From an uncultured Acetatifactor sp. (GTDB lineage Bacteria; Bacillota; Clostridia; Lachnospirales; Lachnospiraceae), in NCBI GenBank assembly GCA_910586775.1, contig CAJUJN010000006.1:1-64000 (forward strand): a stretch of DNA of 64,000 bases. The letters run 5' to 3'. Position numbers and translations under genes: made by a program. Below, piece by piece: positions 43,130 through 52,255 of this stretch. The stretch's first letter is position 1. The number at the start of each line of letters is the position of its first letter. The notes under the pieces are model-generated. The model saw only the letters and a list, made by a program, of their open reading frames with translations. It was not told the origin of the DNA and ran no database searches.

Positions 43130-43342
43130 TCAGTATTCTTTGGCCAGATCCGTAATTGCATACTTATGCTTGAATGCTTCCAGTTCCTCGTCATCCCGAA
43201 TAAAACACTCTTCCTTAAATTCACCTGTATGTATGTTTTTGAAGCCCGCAACTCTTTCACCGTTGCAAATGCTGCATTTCAATACAGGCCTCCAGTTTTC
43301 CCTGTCGTAATCTGCCTGTTGTATCCGTTTTCTTCTGAACAT
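43130..43342 (-). CDS. 70-aa protein with a CxxC motif, function unknown
   Basis: Small soluble protein. LKCSICNGERVAGFKN holds a CxxC pair (one half of a zinc-ribbon or redox site; a third Cys occurs later in EECFIRDD). The remainder is acidic and helical. Start at 43342 follows AGGAGA five bases upstream, a strong site, and the reading frame is compact, so I consider it real. First gene of the run leading into sbcD-sbcC. Confidence 0.7.
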   Translation of the reverse strand: MFRRKRIQQADYDRENWRPVLKCSICNGERVAGFKNIHTGEFKEECFIRDDEELEAFKHKYAITDLAKEY

Positions 43343-43352
43343 CTGATTCTCC

Positions 43353-43420
43353 TGTTCCAGTGCTGCATATCCCCTCCCGATACCTCACTCGGGCAGGGCA
43401 TGGCATCTCTTTTGGATAAT
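43353..43420. repeat. Diverged relative of the 108-bp hairpin element
   Basis: The left 30 bases match the start of the 26150 unit at 24 of 30 positions (TTCCAGT, GCAT, CCCTCCCG, TACC blocks in the same order). A shorter right arm (TCGGGCAGGGCAT) folds back on CCCTCCCGA. It lies in the leader of the 70-aa gene. Confidence 0.45.
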
Positions 43421-43504
43421 AGAATAACATATTCAGCCTGTTTCTTCAAGGCACAGAGCATCCCTGTTCCACGGGGTTCCATGCAATATTTCTGCAAGGT
43501 CCTG

Positions 43505-44641
43505 CTATGCCTCTGTAAAATAAACCCCCATCCCTTCAGACATGACAATACTTCCATCCGACATAACAAACAGTACATCCACTCCGTATTCCGATGCCAG
43601 CTCCATCCCCCGCTCCGGCCCCAGAAGAAAGCATGCTGTGGAAAGTCCGTCGCTGAGCAGCCCGTCCTTTGCAAGAATCGTCACTCCCCGCACGTCGCTG
43701 ACGGCAGGATATCCTGTATCCGGGTCCAGAATATGATGATAACGTCTCCCGTCTATCTCCACATACCGCTCATAATCCCCGGAAGTAGAGACACACCACT
43801 GCCCTTCCAGAGACAGAATCCCCACATTGGAAGAAGTGTCAAAAGGATTGACAATACCCACTTTCCAGGTGCTTCCATCCGGCTTGTCTCCGAAAGTCAG
43901 GATGCTGCCACCCAGGGATATCACCGCTCCCCTGATTCCCGCCTCTTCCAGGAGACTGCCAAGTCTGGACTGCGCAAGCCCTTTTCCCACGGCTCCCAGA
44001 TCAAGCTGCATTCCTTCCGGCAGGAAAAGCTTCGCTTCTCCCTCCCCGGAATCAGCCGGGACTAACCTCACTTTACCGCTTCCGCACATACATAACGCCT
44101 GTTCCAGCTCTGCCGGGGAAGGCAGCTGAAAGCCCTCTGCTCCCCCATCATCCGTACCGCCGGCTGCCCATTTGTCAATGTTCCACAATCTCGTCAACGG
44201 TCCCAACGTCACATCAAAGGCACCGTCCGAACGCTCATATAATTCCAGGCAATCCTCCAGCAATGCCGCCATCTCTTCAGAGATACCGCATCCTTCTCCG
44301 TTCCCGGAAGACGCATTGATACGCCATACTTCGGATGTCTCCAGACGCCAGGACAGCTCCTCCTGCTCCAGCTCCCGCAAAAGCGCCATGGATTTATCAT
44401 TAAAGCTCTCTGCCGCCTCCCGGGAGGCATAGACAGTCTGCTGTACCACTGTTCCCATGGCAGTGTCCACATACCGTCTGGCTATGACATCCTGTTCTAC
44501 GGCTCTGCCAGAGCCCTGTTCTACGGAATCCGTATTATCTCCCGCCGGATTGGTTCCGTAACTGCCGTTTTCTCTTCCACAGCTACAGCAAAAAACTGCG
44601 GCAATCACCGCCGTACGAAAAAAAAACTTCATTTTTCTCAT
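43505..44641 (-). CDS. apbE: FAD:protein FMN transferase lipoprotein
   Basis: ApbE-type flavin transferase, about 378 aa. It attaches FMN covalently to threonines of membrane or surface flavoproteins. A short basic leader and hydrophobic helix end in the lipobox FCCSCGR, so it is lipid-anchored outside the cell. Family landmarks: GAVGKGLAQ, ISLGGSILTFGDKPDG, HHILDPDTGYPA and DGLSTACFLLG at the metal/FAD site. The start is ambiguous between ATGs at 44641 and 44632, neither with a strong ribosome site; an upstream ATG at 44704 is less likely. It is divergent from the NusG-II gene. No target flavoprotein gene is in the window. Confidence 0.9.
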   Translation of the reverse strand: MRKMKFFFRTAVIAAVFCCSCGRENGSYGTNPAGDNTDSVEQGSGRAVEQDVIARRYVDTAMGTVVQQTVYASREAAESFNDKSMALLRELEQEELSWRLETSEVWRINASSGNGEGCGISEEMAALLEDCLELYERSDGAFDVTLGPLTRLWNIDKWAAGGTDDGGAEGFQLPSPAELEQALCMCGSGKVRLVPADSGEGEAKLFLPEGMQLDLGAVGKGLAQSRLGSLLEEAGIRGAVISLGGSILTFGDKPDGSTWKVGIVNPFDTSSNVGILSLEGQWCVSTSGDYERYVEIDGRRYHHILDPDTGYPAVSDVRGVTILAKDGLLSDGLSTACFLLGPERGMELASEYGVDVLFVMSDGSIVMSEGMGVYFTEA

Positions 44642-44976
44642 TCTTTTTGCTATACTATACCCGTAAGTATAGTCCTTTCCCTTATCTGTGCTGCATTGCG
44701 CCATACATGCTCACTCGTTATACATGAAAGTCGATTCATTTTTTAAGGCAAGTATAAACAATAGGAAATGATTGCATGATTTCTGCCATCCTCCCTGATG
44801 CCGGCTCCGGTATTCCGGTATTATTGCAGGCCAAGCACAGAACCAGAGCAATGTAATGCAACACATATTTATAGAAAGCAAGTTCATCTTCCTGTAGTGC
44901 GCCGGCACATGCCGTTACAATAGTTGAATGCAGTGCAAAAGATGCGCCTTACATATAATAATAAATAATATTCTGC
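44642..44976. promoter_or_regulatory. Divergent apbE / NusG-II intergenic region
   Basis: 335 bases without a gene. It contains ACTATAC (44654-44660) inverted as GTATAGT (44667-44673) just upstream of apbE, a 7-bp dyad that could be an operator or a small leader hairpin, and a TATAAT-like box near 44950 for the NusG-II gene without a good -35. Nothing else stands out; no flavin riboswitch is recognised. Confidence 0.35.
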
Positions 44977-45426
44977 ATGAAAGCGACAATGCCCATGAAA
45001 ACAATAACACACGCGAAAACAGATTCCAACACCCCAAAAGCCGCCGTTCTGACAGCCGCTTTTCTGATTCTCGTATGCCTGATAAGCTTAATCTATCTGC
45101 TTCTGCCCGCCGGGAACAAAACGGAATACACGGCAGATATCTATCAAAACGGTATATTGATTATGAGTATACCGTTAGTCGGAGAAACAGAAAGCCGCAT
45201 TTTCACCATAGAAGGAGATAACGGCTGTATCAACGAAGTTGAAGTCCGGCCTGGCAGCATCGGCATCATCTCCGCCGACTGCCCGGACAAACTCTGCGTC
45301 GGTCAGGGGTTCATCAGCGATACCAGACTGCCCATTACCTGTCTGCCCAACAGGCTGGTCATTCAGCTAAGGCCTGCATCCGATGACGCCAAAGACACCG
45401 CAGTTTTGGATATCATCACCTACTGA
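44977..45426 (+). CDS. NusG domain II-containing exported protein
   Basis: 149 aa. A basic N-terminus and one membrane helix (LTAAFLILVCLISLIYLLL) are followed by an extracytoplasmic NusG-II domain. The domain has the hallmark SADCPDKLCVGQGFIS with paired cysteines, then a CLPNRLVIQL strand. The molecular role is unsettled. It is typically found next to ApbE and Gx-transporter genes, as here. No strong ribosome site is seen, so the start may be at one of the ATGs at 44977, 44989 or 44995. It is 85 bases before the Gx-transporter start. Confidence 0.85.
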   Translation: MKATMPMKTITHAKTDSNTPKAAVLTAAFLILVCLISLIYLLLPAGNKTEYTADIYQNGILIMSIPLVGETESRIFTIEGDNGCINEVEVRPGSIGIISADCPDKLCVGQGFISDTRLPITCLPNRLVIQLRPASDDAKDTAVLDIITY

Positions 45427-45511
45427 CCGCTTTCCGGCCAGTGCCCGGGCATTTATCGAAGCATGGTCCAAACCTACCCGCCCCCTGTCCCATATACCAA
45501 AGGAGCCTGTT

Positions 45512-46009
45512 ATGTCCCTGAAAAAACTGACACTTTTATCCCTTTTCACCACCATATCCCTGGCTGTCTACACCATTGAAAGCGCCATTCCGCCCCTTGT
45601 CCCTATCCCGGGGATTAAGCTGGGGCTTGCCAATATCGTGACTCTGGTGCTGCTGCGCCGCTTCCGTGCCAAAGATGCGCTGACGGTGCTGTGCTGCAGA
45701 ATCCTGCTGTCCGCGCTGTTGTTCGGCCATGCACTGTCCCTGCTTTACAGCCTTGCCGGCGGACTTGCGAGCCTTTTTATCATGTGTCTCGTCATGAAGC
45801 TGTTGCAGAAAAAATGGATTTACCTTACAGGTGCCATGGGCGGACTGACTCACAATATGGGACAGCTTCTGACTGCATGGGCGCTCACCGGCACCGGCGG
45901 CGTATTTGCCTATCTGCCTTTCCTGGCCCTCAGCGGAGTTATCACAGGTCTCTTTACCGGATTGTGTGCCGGATTTCTGGACAAATACCTGGGAATTGCC
46001 GGAAAATAG
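45512..46009 (+). CDS. Gx transporter family membrane protein
   Basis: 165 aa, about five membrane helices, related to heptaprenyl diphosphate synthase component I and to ECF-type substrate-binding membrane proteins. The N-terminal KKLTLLSLFTTISLAVYTIE and the PGIKLGLANIVTLVLL segments are characteristic. Start 45512 is set by AAGGAG six bases upstream; the frame is open further upstream without a site. Forms a plus-strand pair with the NusG-II gene. Together with ApbE these fit a membrane flavin or quinone redox system, though that is inference. Confidence 0.85.
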   Translation: MSLKKLTLLSLFTTISLAVYTIESAIPPLVPIPGIKLGLANIVTLVLLRRFRAKDALTVLCCRILLSALLFGHALSLLYSLAGGLASLFIMCLVMKLLQKKWIYLTGAMGGLTHNMGQLLTAWALTGTGGVFAYLPFLALSGVITGLFTGLCAGFLDKYLGIAGK

Positions 46010-46030
46010 CTTGTGGTTTCCGAACCTGCT

Positions 46031-46870
46031 CTACCTGAAATCTTCCAGGTCCCGCAAAAGCACCCTTATCGACTTTCCCGTTACCGGGTGCCTGAAAGCG
46101 GGCGCAATCTCTGCCAGCGGCTCCAGTACAAAGCGCCGGTTCTCCAGGTCAGGATGGGGAATCACCAGATTATCGCTCTCCATCACTATTTTATCAAAAA
46201 AAAGAATATCCAGATCCAACGTCCTGGGTCCCCAGTGTATCGTCCGCTCTCTTCCCGCCGCATTTTCCATTTCATGCAGGGCTTCCAGAAGCTGCTGCGG
46301 ATTCATCAGAGTCTCAATCTCCACCGCGCCGTTTAAAAAATCATCCTGTTCCACCCCGCCGTAAGGTTTCGTGACCAGCAATTCCGAAACCTTCCTCAGC
46401 TCTATCAGCGGATGTTTTTTCATCGCCTCTATGGCATCCGAAAGAAAGCTTTCCCGCTCTCCCATGTTGGAACCCAGTGCAATATATGCCCTGTGCCAGC
46501 TTCTATTAACCCTGACGGAAATCTCCTCAAAGGGCAGAAGGACCGGCGCAAACGGCTTTACGATTTCCAGGCTGACTGCCGAAACCAGGCTGTAATTCAG
46601 AAGCAATGCTTCCGACAGCCTTTCCGCTACGGCTTCCAGAAGCCTGCAGGTGTTCTCCTGCATCCATTTCGTGATAAAATGGCATACTGCTCCATAGTCC
46701 ACTGTATGCTCCAGCTCATCGCTGGTACCCGCCTTCTCCATATCGGTATACAAAACGGCATTCACGTAAAATGTCTGACCGTTCCTGGTCTCCTCCGGAT
46801 AAACTCCGTGATATGCGAATACTTCCAATCTGTCAATATGAATCTCATCTTTCGCCCATTCAGAATACAT
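46031..46870 (-). CDS. folK: Fused dihydroneopterin aldolase / HPPK
   Basis: Bifunctional folate enzyme, 279 aa. Residues 1-120 are FolB (IHIDRLEVFAYHGVYPEE, then HTVDYG), which cleaves dihydroneopterin. Residues 125-279 are FolK (AYIALGSNMGERESFL, GPRTLDLDILFFD, IPHPDLENRRFVLEPL), which pyrophosphorylates hydroxymethyl-dihydropterin. Start 46870 is chosen because GGAGGT lies nine bases upstream; an earlier ATG at 46933 is not supported. Last gene of folC-folE-folP-folBK, 82 bases after folP, and convergent with the Gx-transporter gene. Confidence 0.95.
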   Translation of the reverse strand: MYSEWAKDEIHIDRLEVFAYHGVYPEETRNGQTFYVNAVLYTDMEKAGTSDELEHTVDYGAVCHFITKWMQENTCRLLEAVAERLSEALLLNYSLVSAVSLEIVKPFAPVLLPFEEISVRVNRSWHRAYIALGSNMGERESFLSDAIEAMKKHPLIELRKVSELLVTKPYGGVEQDDFLNGAVEIETLMNPQQLLEALHEMENAAGRERTIHWGPRTLDLDILFFDKIVMESDNLVIPHPDLENRRFVLEPLAEIAPAFRHPVTGKSIRVLLRDLEDFR

Positions 46871-46952
46871 TGTAGCCTTACCTCCCACAGCGCATAATCC
46901 GTTCTGACACCGTACTGCTTTCTCCGTTTTCATTCTGCCGTTGCCGACCCTC

Positions 46953-47759
46953 TCATGCGTTCAAAATCGCCTCAGTCATCTTCACCGCCCTCACATTCTC
47001 CTTCACGTCATGAACCCTGACAAACATACAGCCCTTCATGACACCGAGAACAGTGGTTGCAAGTGTACCCTCCAGCCTCTGCTCCACCGGCAGGTCAAGA
47101 GTCAGACCGATCACGGACTTTCTGCTGCAGCCCAAAAGCAGCGGATATTCCGATATTTGAATTGCATCCAGATGACGGAGTATCTTCAGATTCTGCTCAC
47201 ACGTTTTGCCGAAGCCGATACCGGGATCCAGAATAATTCTGTCCCTGGCAATCCCCGCTCTCTCCGCCAGCTGCAGACTCTCCTTGAGTTCTGTCGCCAC
47301 ATCATCCACAAGAGAACGATACTCCGTACTCTTTCTGTTATGCATGAGGCAGCAGGGCAGTTCGCTTCCGGCAATCACCTTTGCCATATCCGCGTCATAT
47401 TTCAATCCCCATACATCATTGATCAGGTCCGCCCCCGCCGCAATTCCCGCCGTTGCGACCCCGGATTTATAGGTATCCAGCGAAACCGGCACATCAAAAG
47501 CTTTTTTCACGGCTTCTATCACAGGCACTACTCTGGCAATTTCTTCCTCCTCCGGCAGCAGTGTATAGCCCGGTCTGGTGGATTCGCCTCCCACATCAAT
47601 CAGGTCGGCACCCTCCGCCAGCATCTCCTCCACATGCCGCAGAGCCTTGTCTTTTTCATTCCATTTTCCGCCATCTGAGAAGGAATCCGGCGTTATGTTC
47701 AGAATACCCATCACATAGGTATGCCCTTTTGTCCGAAATTCTCTGTTTCCAATTCTCAT
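46953..47759 (-). CDS. folP: Dihydropteroate synthase
   Basis: Condenses hydroxymethyl-dihydropterin pyrophosphate with p-aminobenzoate. 268 aa TIM barrel. The first signature, GILNITPDSFSDGG, and the second, DLIDVGGESTRPG, are intact, as is the LGCSRKS sulfonamide-site loop. A GGGAGG about 14 bases upstream of 47759 is the only ribosome site in reach. It lies 176 bases after folE, a gap that holds no other gene. Confidence 0.96.
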   Translation of the reverse strand: MRIGNREFRTKGHTYVMGILNITPDSFSDGGKWNEKDKALRHVEEMLAEGADLIDVGGESTRPGYTLLPEEEEIARVVPVIEAVKKAFDVPVSLDTYKSGVATAGIAAGADLINDVWGLKYDADMAKVIAGSELPCCLMHNRKSTEYRSLVDDVATELKESLQLAERAGIARDRIILDPGIGFGKTCEQNLKILRHLDAIQISEYPLLLGCSRKSVIGLTLDLPVEQRLEGTLATTVLGVMKGCMFVRVHDVKENVRAVKMTEAILNA

Positions 47760-47935
47760 ATCTTATTCTGTTCCTCCCGACTCTGTCATCCAAAAACTTC
47801 GCCACAGTGTTCCCCAAAAACTGCTGCCCTCTGAATCCTCCCTTCAAAAAGCACTGCTGTCATACATGTCTCAAAGCTATCTGCTGAATCATCCCCATTT
47901 CCTTCAAAAGAAAATCACCTCAACCCGCACTGTCC

Positions 47936-48496
47936 CTACCCCATCCGCAGCATCTGAAAGAAGCGTTCCTGCAGCATGGAATTCTCCTCAAAAGCACCTC
48001 TGACGGCAATGCTGACCGTCCTGCTGCCAGGCTTTTTTACCCCCCGCATGGTCATACACATATGCTCTGCCTCCAAAACCACCATGACACCTTTCGGTGC
48101 CAGATGCTTCATCAGCGCGTCCGCAATCTGTCCGGTCATCTGTTCCTGAATCTGCAGCCGGGCGGCATAGATTTCCACCGTCCTGGCAAGCTTGCTTAAT
48201 CCGACCACCTTTCCGTCCGGTACGTACGCAATATGGGCTTTCCCGTAAAAAGGCATCAAATGGTGCTCGCAAATGGAATAAAAAGTAATATCCTTTTCCA
48301 ACACCATCTCACTGCTTTCCACCGAGAATACCCTGGACAGCGGTACGGCTGCATCCGCCTCCATCCCGGCCAGGATTTCTCCATACATCCTGGCCACCCG
48401 GTCCGGGGTATCTTTAAGCCCTTCCCGGCCGGGGTCTTCATCGATTCCCTCCAGAAGCAGCTTCACTGCCTCCCTTATTTTACCCTGATCTATCAT
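47936..48496 (-). CDS. folE: GTP cyclohydrolase I
   Basis: First enzyme of the pterin branch, 186 aa. The zinc ligands lie in [13 protein letters not shown] (Cys, His) and [10 protein letters not shown] (Cys). The [10 protein letters not shown] and PGSRTVS segments complete the family pattern. It overlaps the end of folC by four bases, indicating translational coupling. Start ATG at 48496. Confidence 0.97.
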   Translation of the reverse strand: MIDQGKIREAVKLLLEGIDEDPGREGLKDTPDRVARMYGEILAGMEADAAVPLSRVFSVESSEMVLEKDITFYSICEHHLMPFYGKAHIAYVPDGKVVGLSKLARTVEIYAARLQIQEQMTGQIADALMKHLAPKGVMVVLEAEHMCMTMRGVKKPGSRTVSIAVRGAFEENSMLQERFFQMLRMG

Positions 48497-49878
48497 CTTC
48501 TGCCAGCTTCCTTTCCATGCCGGTTATTTTTGCTGCCTTTTTCGGCTTTCTCGAAGACAGCAGTCTGATACAGTTCTTTGCCGTGTCCTTCCTTTGAGGC
48601 ATATCCTGTGATTTCCATCAGCCTCCCCAGAAAGGACAGTGACCCAAAGGCAATTATCACGTCCTCCTTTCCGGCCAGCAAATGACTCATCTCCACCGCT
48701 TCCTCCAGGCTGTCCGCCGCTGTCACATTTACATGAACCTCTGCAGCGGCCTGTGCCAGCTCATACGCAGAAAGCGCCCTTGCATTATCCGGCGGCGTCA
48801 CGGTTATGATCTGATCCGCCAGAGCATGGGTCAGGGCGATCACCTTCTCATACTCCTTGTCCTTCAACATTCCCATGATATAGAGCACTCTTTTATCCGG
48901 AAAATAAAATTTCACAGACTCCGCCAGCCGCCTGGCTCCGTCCTCATCATGGGCACCGTCCACAATAAAATAAGGCTTCTTACCCACCACGGTAAATCTG
49001 CCCGGCCATCTCGCCCCCGCCATCCCTCTGCGCAGCTGTGTCTCCGTAACCGCAAATCCCCGGCCTGCAAGACTCCTCAAAGTCTCCAGCGCCACAATAG
49101 CATTGCCAATCTGATACTGTCCTCCCAGAGTGATCTCCATGCTCTTCCAGTCGCTGTAATCAAATCTTTGCTTTTCCAGTCCGTAACGCACATGAGAAGC
49201 TTTTCTCTCGTCCGCAATGACCAGCGGACAATCCAAAGCGGCAGCTTTCTCCGCAATCACTTCCGTAACCTCCGGGCACTGGGCTGCGGAAACCACACTG
49301 CACCCCGCTTTCAGTATTCCCGCCTTCTGAGCCGCAATCTCCGGCAGCGTGTTGCCGAGAAACTTCATGTGATCCCTGCTGATGGACGTAATCACTGCCA
49401 CACAGGTCTCTTCCACCACATTAGTGGCGTCCAACAGGCCTCCCATTCCTGTCTCCAACACCACGATATCACATTTTTTCTCTTTAAAATACCAGAACGC
49501 CAGCGCCGTCTTAATCTCGAAGACCGTTGGATGAGGCAGCCCGTCCGCCACCATGCCGTCACATGCCGCTTTCAGCAACTCCATTCCCTGGCAGAGCGCT
49601 TTCTGTGTGATATAAGTATCATTTACCTGTATTTCCTCCCTGTAATCAAAAAGGGCCGGAGAGAGATACCTACCCACACGGCATCCGCCGCATTTCAGGA
49701 CAGATGCCACATAAGCGGAAACCGAGCCTTTCCCATTGGTTCCGGCTACATGCACATATTTCAGCCCCTTCTGGGGCTCTCCTATCTTTCTGCAGAGTTC
49801 ACGAATACTGTCAAGCCCGGGCGATACGCCGTACCTCGATGTCTGTTCCACATATTCCATTGCTTCTCTGTAATTCAT
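48493..49878 (-). CDS. folC: Folylpolyglutamate/dihydrofolate synthase
   Basis: 461-aa ligase that adds glutamate to dihydropteroate and folates. P-loop [11 protein letters not shown], the [13 protein letters not shown] folate-binding segment, [14 protein letters not shown], and a C-terminal AFGSLSFLG are all present. First gene of the folate operon, overlapping folE by four bases. Upstream, 49879-50322 holds no THF riboswitch that I can recognise. Confidence 0.96.
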   Translation of the reverse strand: MNYREAMEYVEQTSRYGVSPGLDSIRELCRKIGEPQKGLKYVHVAGTNGKGSVSAYVASVLKCGGCRVGRYLSPALFDYREEIQVNDTYITQKALCQGMELLKAACDGMVADGLPHPTVFEIKTALAFWYFKEKKCDIVVLETGMGGLLDATNVVEETCVAVITSISRDHMKFLGNTLPEIAAQKAGILKAGCSVVSAAQCPEVTEVIAEKAAALDCPLVIADERKASHVRYGLEKQRFDYSDWKSMEITLGGQYQIGNAIVALETLRSLAGRGFAVTETQLRRGMAGARWPGRFTVVGKKPYFIVDGAHDEDGARRLAESVKFYFPDKRVLYIMGMLKDKEYEKVIALTHALADQIITVTPPDNARALSAYELAQAAAEVHVNVTAADSLEEAVEMSHLLAGKEDVIIAFGSLSFLGRLMEITGYASKEGHGKELYQTAVFEKAEKGSKNNRHGKEAGRR

Positions 49879-50322
49879 CGCCTGCCATACGCCCCCTTTA
49901 CTATGATCTGCTGTCAGCGGCTGTCGGTTTTACACCACATATACTCGTGAGCGCATTCCTTTTCCACTTTGTGCCTTGACTTTGCAGAAGCGCACACTCG
50001 TTTGCTGTTCTTTGCGCTATACTCAGGACCGCCAGAATTTACCGTTCTGTTCAAGGCAGGAATATTGCCGGCGACCTTCCGTAATATCAAATAACTGCAA
50101 CTCTACCCAATACGCGGTATAAATTGCAGCTTTCTGCATAATTTTCACCCGGATATGCATACTAAGGAAGTGTTACGAAAGCGGCATTGAACAATCATGT
50201 AAAACGCCGCTCCTGTCTGTTACTGCAGAAACTGCCGCACTATAAACTGCCTGAAAGCCCCTCCTGCCTCACCGGCACTCCATTACGGCAGACTTTGCCA
50301 TTCCATCAAAAGGAGCCCTGTT
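49879..50322. other. Intergenic region, divergent folC / CmpB-like gene
   Basis: 444 bases without a convincing gene. I looked for a folate riboswitch and for consensus promoters on both strands and found only partial matches. A CTGCAA/TTGCAG short dyad lies near 50095-50130. Nothing more can be supported. Confidence 0.5.
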
Positions 50323-50736
50323 ATGAAACATACTTTACCCACGTTTACGAAAAACTTCCTCAAATGCGGGCTTGCAGGCTGGTGCATGGAAATACTGTTC
50401 ACTTCCATGGACTCGCTGCGACGCCGGGATATGACCCTCAGAGGCAATACTTCTCTCTGGATGTTCCCCATCTACGGCAGTGCTGCCGTACTGGCTCCCT
50501 TAAGCCGGCTCCTGGCCGGGAAATCCCCATGGAGACGCGGACTGGCTTACATGGGCCTGATTTTTTCCGCCGAGTATTTTTCCGGCATATATCTGGGCAG
50601 ACACAGACTCTGTCCCTGGGATTACAGACGCAGCCGGTGGAACATACGCCGTGTCATCCGCCTGGACTATGCTCCCTTCTGGTTTTTCGCAGGATTATTG
50701 TTCGAGCATCTGCTTTCGCCGGACTCCGACAGATAA
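50323..50736 (+). CDS. CmpB-type putative ABC transporter permease
   Basis: 137 aa, of the small membrane family annotated as putative ABC permease (CmpB). Recognisable parts: GWCMEILFTS, RGNTSLWMFPIYG, then GLIFSAEYFSGIYL and CPWDYRRSRWNIRRVIRLDYAPFW. Three to four membrane helices. AAGGAG lies just upstream of ATG 50323. The family is common in Clostridia; no ATPase partner is present here and its function is unproven. Confidence 0.82.
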   Translation: MKHTLPTFTKNFLKCGLAGWCMEILFTSMDSLRRRDMTLRGNTSLWMFPIYGSAAVLAPLSRLLAGKSPWRRGLAYMGLIFSAEYFSGIYLGRHRLCPWDYRRSRWNIRRVIRLDYAPFWFFAGLLFEHLLSPDSDR

Positions 50737-50889
50737 TCCGGAGACACAACATGCCCTGCTCCTCCCCGCGCCCGCTTAACCGTTCGGCACTTATCTCCAT
50801 TCCATAAAAGCTGTCCTGCGTCTGACAACCGTCAGCATCAGCCCGAGCGAATTTACCCGTGTCAGATATCTCCAAACGCCCTCAGGTTG

Positions 50890-51267
50890 TCAGTCGTCCA
50901 TATCCTCCATATCGCTCAGGTCTTCGGAACCGATATCCAGCATATTCACCGTACGCCTCTTCAGCCTGGCCTCCTCGGATTGCTTCAAAATATATTCCTT
51001 CACCTCTTTGGAATGCTTAATATGCTGCAGTACCAGCTGCGGGTGGGTGGTGTCACCGGTGTAACAGGTCACTGTGCCCAGTCCGAAGACTTTCTCCGCC
51101 AGACTTGCGCTATGACTTACATCCTGCACCTTGTACATGAAACAGTCATTCTCTATGGTCTTCAGCAACCCCTCATCTATGGTGATCATATCCTCCTTCA
51201 CCGTGTACTTTGTAAAAGTAAAAGGAAGCCCGAAAAACACCCATCTTTTTCTCTCAACATATTCCAT
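50890..51267 (-). CDS. PH domain-containing protein (YdbS-like)
   Basis: 125 aa. One bacterial PH (bPH) domain (RKRWVFFGLPFTFTKYTVKED and following strands, with DVSHSASLAEKVFGLGTV as the usual core), then a charged C-terminal tail ending DLSDMEDMDD. No membrane segment. I set the start at ATG 51267; a GTG at 51276 is also open, with AAAGGA upstream. Convergent with the CmpB-like gene and divergent from the nitroreductase. The role is unknown, as for most of this family. Confidence 0.7.
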   Translation of the reverse strand: MEYVERKRWVFFGLPFTFTKYTVKEDMITIDEGLLKTIENDCFMYKVQDVSHSASLAEKVFGLGTVTCYTGDTTHPQLVLQHIKHSKEVKEYILKQSEEARLKRRTVNMLDIGSEDLSDMEDMDD

Positions 51268-51375
51268 CTTCTGCACCCGTCCTTTCTGTATCCGTTTTCA
51301 GTCTCATTATAATCTAATCGGGCGGAATATGCAAATCTTTACACACAAATCTTTTGCAATTCTTGAAAGATTTCA

Positions 51376-51404
51376 TTGAAACTCCTTCCATAACGTGGTA
51401 TTAT
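51376..51404 (+). promoter_or_regulatory. Nitroreductase promoter
   Basis: TTGAAA (51376-51381), 17 bases, TATTAT (51399-51404). A strong AAGGAGG follows at about 51436. Confidence 0.65.
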
Positions 51405-51449
51405 TGTAAGAAGAAATTTCCAGGAAAATAATCTAAGGAGGTTCCACCG

Positions 51450-51989
51450 ATGACTGCAAACGAGTGTATCAAAGGACGCAGAAGCATCCGCAAGTTCACT
51501 GACCAGCCCGTTTCCCATGAACTGTTGGCCCGGATTGTTGAGACCGCTTCCTACGCCCCCAGTTGGAAACATACCCAGATCGTCCGTTATATCGCCGTAG
51601 AGGGTGCAAAGAAGGCCGCTTTGGCCAAATGTACTTCCATTTTCCCCGGCAACGGAAGGATCATGGAGAACGCTCCCATGGTAATCGCCGTCACCATGAT
51701 CAAGGGACGCAGCGGATATGAGCGCGACGGCTCTTTTTCCACTCCCAAAGGCGACAGATGGCAGATGTATGATGCCGGTGTGGCCGGTGAAGCCTTTTGT
51801 CTTGCCGCTTATGAACAGGGACTGGGCACCGTGATCATGGGTCTGTTTGATGAAGAAGAAGCAACGAAGCTGCTGGAACTCCCTGAGGACAGAGAGCTGG
51901 TGGCTTTAATTCCTGTTGGATATCCCGATGAGACACCTGCCGCTCCCAGACGCAAAGCGGTAGAAGATTTATTATCCTATCAATCATAA
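51450..51989 (+). CDS. Nitroreductase family protein
   Basis: FMN-dependent NAD(P)H oxidoreductase, 179 aa, single domain. The FMN phosphate-binding RRSIRKF motif is at the N-terminus and [11 protein letters not shown] is the typical second segment. [19 protein letters not shown] and IPVGYPDE are also family marks. Shine-Dalgarno AAGGAGG. Monocistronic between its own promoter and a strong terminator. Substrates (quinones, nitroaromatics, flavin) cannot be told from sequence. Confidence 0.92.
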   Translation: MTANECIKGRRSIRKFTDQPVSHELLARIVETASYAPSWKHTQIVRYIAVEGAKKAALAKCTSIFPGNGRIMENAPMVIAVTMIKGRSGYERDGSFSTPKGDRWQMYDAGVAGEAFCLAAYEQGLGTVIMGLFDEEEATKLLELPEDRELVALIPVGYPDETPAAPRRKAVEDLLSYQS

Positions 51990-51995
51990 AACCAG

Positions 51996-52028
51996 GAGTC
52001 GAAGAGTTTTTCTCTTCGACTTCTTTTT
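51996..52028 (+). terminator. Strong intrinsic terminator
   Basis: GTCGAAGAG (51998-52006), five-base loop, CTCTTCGAC (52012-52020), followed by a T-rich run. Confidence 0.85.
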
Positions 52029-52255
52029 GGGTGAGGTCCGGGCTGCGCGGTCCCGGGCTTTTCCCGGCCTGCTGCGGCACTGCGGCGGAATCTGCTTTCC
52101 CGGAACACCGGTACCCGCCATACATCCTGACTCCCCTGTTTCCGGAAAGATCCGCCCATATCCGTTTTACCTGTCCTCTGACACTGCTGTCCGGACACGG
52201 CCGCCGCAATCCCAAAAACTATATAAAAAGCTGCGCAGAAATGAGGAAAACATTT

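Noticed and set aside
43279..43674. Minus-strand frame spanning apbE end and the following gap
   Set aside because: Runs through the repeat-like element and overlaps apbE in another frame; no ribosome site.
48682..49950. 422-codon plus-strand frame opposite folC
   Set aside because: Antisense of a clear folC; His/Arg/Gln-rich noise composition.
49879..50180. Possible folate riboswitch before folC
   Set aside because: No match to the tetrahydrofolate aptamer core could be found by eye.
50187..50807. 206-codon plus-strand frame overlapping the CmpB-like gene
   Set aside because: Different frame of a gene with better ribosome site, membrane profile and family motifs.
52029..52255. Possible pyrimidine attenuator before pyrB
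   Set aside because: G+C-rich short palindromes are present, but no clear terminator/anti-terminator pair or PyrR-binding loop could be drawn.
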